Source of the DNA: JAJDFU01 sp964595955
Lineage (GTDB): Bacteria; Bacteroidota; Bacteroidia; Chitinophagales; Saprospiraceae
NCBI GenBank assembly: GCA_964595955.1
Contig: CAZQSF010000119.1
Span: forward strand, 1-10,459
DNA length: 10,459 nucleotides
Direction of reading: 5' to 3'
Shown: in pieces, positions 9,381-10,459 of the stretch
How positions within the stretch are numbered: the first letter of the stretch is position 1
Layout: every line of letters starts with the position of its first letter
Notes under the pieces: generated by a model
Database searches by the model: none
Seen by the model: the letters and a program-made list of their open reading frames with translations, nothing else
What the model was told of the DNA's origin: nothing
Translations under genes and position numbers: made by a program

Positions 9381-9396
9381 TGGCACGGGGCTTGCA
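9381..9396 (+). promoter_or_regulatory. Sigma-54 (RpoN) promoter of the first hsp20 gene
   Basis: TGGCAC-ggggc-TTGCA is a full match to the -24/-12 consensus TGGCAC-N5-TTGCw, with exactly 10 bases between the invariant GG (9382-9383) and GC (9394-9395). The start of transcription would fall near 9407, about 31 nt before the ATG at 9438. The leader contains an A-rich run just before the start codon. Confidence 0.85.
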
Positions 9397-9437
9397 TAGC
9401 CAAAGGTGAATGGTTTAATCAAAAAAAATCGATCATC

Positions 9438-9812
9438 ATGACACTCATAAGCACTAAACCGATGCTGCGCAACGGATACCTGAACGGCCGACTGACGGAG
9501 CCGAGAATGAATGTACTGGAACGCGAAGATGCCTGGCTGCTCGAACTGGCAGCTCCCGGCCTGCACAAAGAGGACTTCCGGATCGAAACGGAAGCCGGTC
9601 GCCTTCGCATCAGTGCTCGCAAAGAAGCGGAAGCGGCTCAAGGCGAAGAGGTCCTGCGCCGGGAGTTCGGCGAATACGATTTTGAGAAAAGCTTCAAACT
9701 GTCGGATAAGGTCAAGGTCGAAGGGATATCCGCCAGCTACGAAGCGGGTGTCCTGCGGCTCACCCTCCCCAAAGCTGAGGAAGCCAAGCCCCGCAAGGTG
9801 GCTGTGCGATAA
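9438..9812 (+). CDS. Small heat-shock protein, Hsp20 family (first of a tandem pair)
   Basis: The ATG at 9438 gives 124 residues (MTLISTKPMLRNGYLNGRLT) and lies just after the sigma-54 start site; an in-frame upstream ATG at 9345 lies before the promoter. The alpha-crystallin domain covers about residues 23-115: 'MNVLEREDAWLLELAAPGLH', 'EDFRIETEAGRLRISARKE', 'FEKSFKLSDKVKVEGISASY', and the hallmark 'GVLRLTLPK'. The C-terminus 'VAV' could serve as the I/V-x-I/V anchor that links dimers into oligomers. The N-terminal arm is very short, about 20 residues. Such proteins hold unfolding proteins without using ATP, in the cytosol. Control by RpoN plus an activator is inferred from the promoter. GC is about 62% by hand count over 9541-9660, unlike its partner gene. 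Confidence 0.92.
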   Translation: MTLISTKPMLRNGYLNGRLTEPRMNVLEREDAWLLELAAPGLHKEDFRIETEAGRLRISARKEAEAAQGEEVLRREFGEYDFEKSFKLSDKVKVEGISASYEAGVLRLTLPKAEEAKPRKVAVR

Positions 9813-9830
9813 ATCGGCACTAGGTCTCGG

Positions 9831-9864
9831 TTTTGACAAAAAACTGAAGAATTGTCTCGATTTG
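9831..9864 (+). promoter_or_regulatory. Primary-sigma-type promoter of the second hsp20 gene
   Basis: TTTTG (9831-9835) and TCGATTTG (9857-9864) are separated by 21 bases, the same spacing as in the uvrA promoter, with one mismatch in the -7 box. It lies 34 nt before the ATG at 9899. No sigma-54 -24 box is found here. Confidence 0.45.
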
Positions 9865-9898
9865 CAGAAACTTAATTCATCCTTAAAAAGTTACAGCT

Positions 9899-10333
9899 AT
9901 GAAATTGGCACCATATAAGCCGTTTGGTTCGGCAACTGTTGACCGATTTTTCAGCGACTTTCTGGATCGCGATTTAAACGCGTTTTTCGGTAGCGATTCT
10001 TTTATGAGTCATCCTTCAGTAAATGTGCTGGAAGAAGACCACGCTTACAAACTCGAAGTCGCTGCACCCGGCCTTGCGAAAGAAGATTTCTCGGTCGAAC
10101 TCAAAGAAGGACAATTGATCCTGTCGGCTGAGAAAACAGTGGAAAAAGAAGACAAAACGGATAATTATACCCGCCGGGAATTCAACTTTAACTCCTTTAA
10201 GCGTGTTTTCAGACTCCCGGAAGGGATAGCAGAAGAAGGAGTTGAAGCGAAATACGAAAATGGTGTGCTGCACATCCTGCTCCCGAAAAAAGAGATGGAA
10301 GTGCTCAACAAGCGCACCATCGAGATTGGATGA
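9899..10333 (+). CDS. Small heat-shock protein, Hsp20 family (second of a tandem pair)
   Basis: The 144-residue product starts MKLAPYKPFGSATVDRFFSD, with an aromatic-rich N-terminal arm of about 38 residues. The alpha-crystallin domain (about 39-135) shows 'VNVLEEDHAYKLEVAAPGLA', 'KEDFSVELKEGQLILSAEK', 'RREFNFNSFKRVFRLPEG', and 'GVLHILLPK'. It ends in 'IEI', a standard I-x-I tail motif for oligomer assembly. It is an ATP-independent holding chaperone of the cytosol. It is clearly related to the first Hsp20 but not a recent copy. Hand count over 9961-10200 gives 105 G/C of 240 (44%), far below neighbours, with many AAA, GAA and GAT codons. This could reflect high-expression codon use or separate acquisition. 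It is followed by a strong terminator. Confidence 0.93.
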   Translation: MKLAPYKPFGSATVDRFFSDFLDRDLNAFFGSDSFMSHPSVNVLEEDHAYKLEVAAPGLAKEDFSVELKEGQLILSAEKTVEKEDKTDNYTRREFNFNSFKRVFRLPEGIAEEGVEAKYENGVLHILLPKKEMEVLNKRTIEIG

Positions 10334-10373
10334 CGATAATAGGTTAGTTAATAGGGTTTTAGGTGTTTTTTGA

Positions 10374-10406
10374 GGTCAGCGCTTTTCGAAGCGCTGGCCT
10401 TTTTTT
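10374..10406 (+). terminator. Strong Rho-independent terminator after hsp20
   Basis: An 11-bp stem (10374-10384 with 10389-10399, one G-U pair) closes on a TTCG tetraloop and is followed by seven T (10400-10406). It starts 40 nt after the hsp20 stop codon. Confidence 0.93.
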
Positions 10407-10408
10407 AT

Positions 10409-10459
10409 GTGCGCCAGGCATGGCGCACGCCTAACGGGTGCAAGTCCCGAGTCCGCCCG
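10409..10459 (+). mobile_element. 5' end of a class C (IIC) group II intron, cut by the window edge
   Basis: The sequence opens GTGCG, the conserved group II intron 5' end (GUGYG). It continues as an 8-bp stem GTGCGCCA-ggca-TGGCGCAC (10409-10428), then 'CTAACGGGTGCAAGTCCCGA'. This order matches my recollection of the start of the Oceanobacillus iheyensis IIC intron (GUGUGCCCGGCAUGGGUGCA, then GGGUGAGAGUCCCGA). Position supports it: IIC introns insert just behind Rho-independent terminators, and this one begins 2 nt after the U-tract. The reverse transcriptase/maturase gene and domains II-VI should lie to the right of the window. Confidence 0.85.

Noticed and set aside
9852..9866. Second sigma-54 site before the second hsp20 gene (TTGCA at 9862)
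   Set aside because: At the required distance the -24 GG is replaced by TT, while a TTTTG/TcgaTTTG pair with normal spacing fits better.

Overview
The window looks like a chromosomal segment from a high-GC Bacteroidota, most likely the Saprospiria/Lewinella-type group (inference). The grounds are a secreted protein ending in a type IX secretion (T9SS) sorting domain with 'ICEG...GCDS' repeats, promoters close to the Bacteroidota TTTG/TAnnTTTG form, few Shine-Dalgarno sequences, a DUF4240 protein, and a bacterial GH3 protein. Apart from the second Hsp20 gene (about 44% GC by hand count), the coding regions look close to 60% GC.

Left part (1-1361), accessory and partly decayed. On the minus strand lies a RelE/ParE-type toxin-antitoxin pair. 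The antitoxin (155-361) is intact. The toxin, too short for usual ORF cutoffs, starts 1 nt after the antitoxin stop, but its family-like sequence ends after about 25 codons in a palindrome-rich element (1-76). Next, also on the minus strand, is a DUF4240 protein (445-1062) whose recognisable domain stops early and runs into low-complexity sequence carrying a REP-like hairpin. A near copy of that hairpin sits at 1150-1170.

Middle part (1362-9301), plus strand throughout. A secreted ThuA-domain protein is followed 7 nt later by a low-molecular-weight phosphatase/ArsC-type arsenate reductase, then purine nucleoside phosphorylase, UvrA with its own promoter, and a GH3-family acyl-adenylate enzyme. 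They do not form one obvious pathway; the PNP, UvrA and phosphatase genes are housekeeping or stress functions.

Right part (9302-10459). Two small heat-shock proteins (Hsp20) stand in tandem. The first has a textbook sigma-54 promoter with two short palindromes upstream. The second has a primary-sigma-type promoter and much lower GC. A strong UUCG-loop terminator ends the second gene. Just 2 nt after its U-tract starts a sequence that matches the 5' end of a bacterial class C group II intron, a class known to insert directly behind terminators. The window ends 51 nt into that intron.
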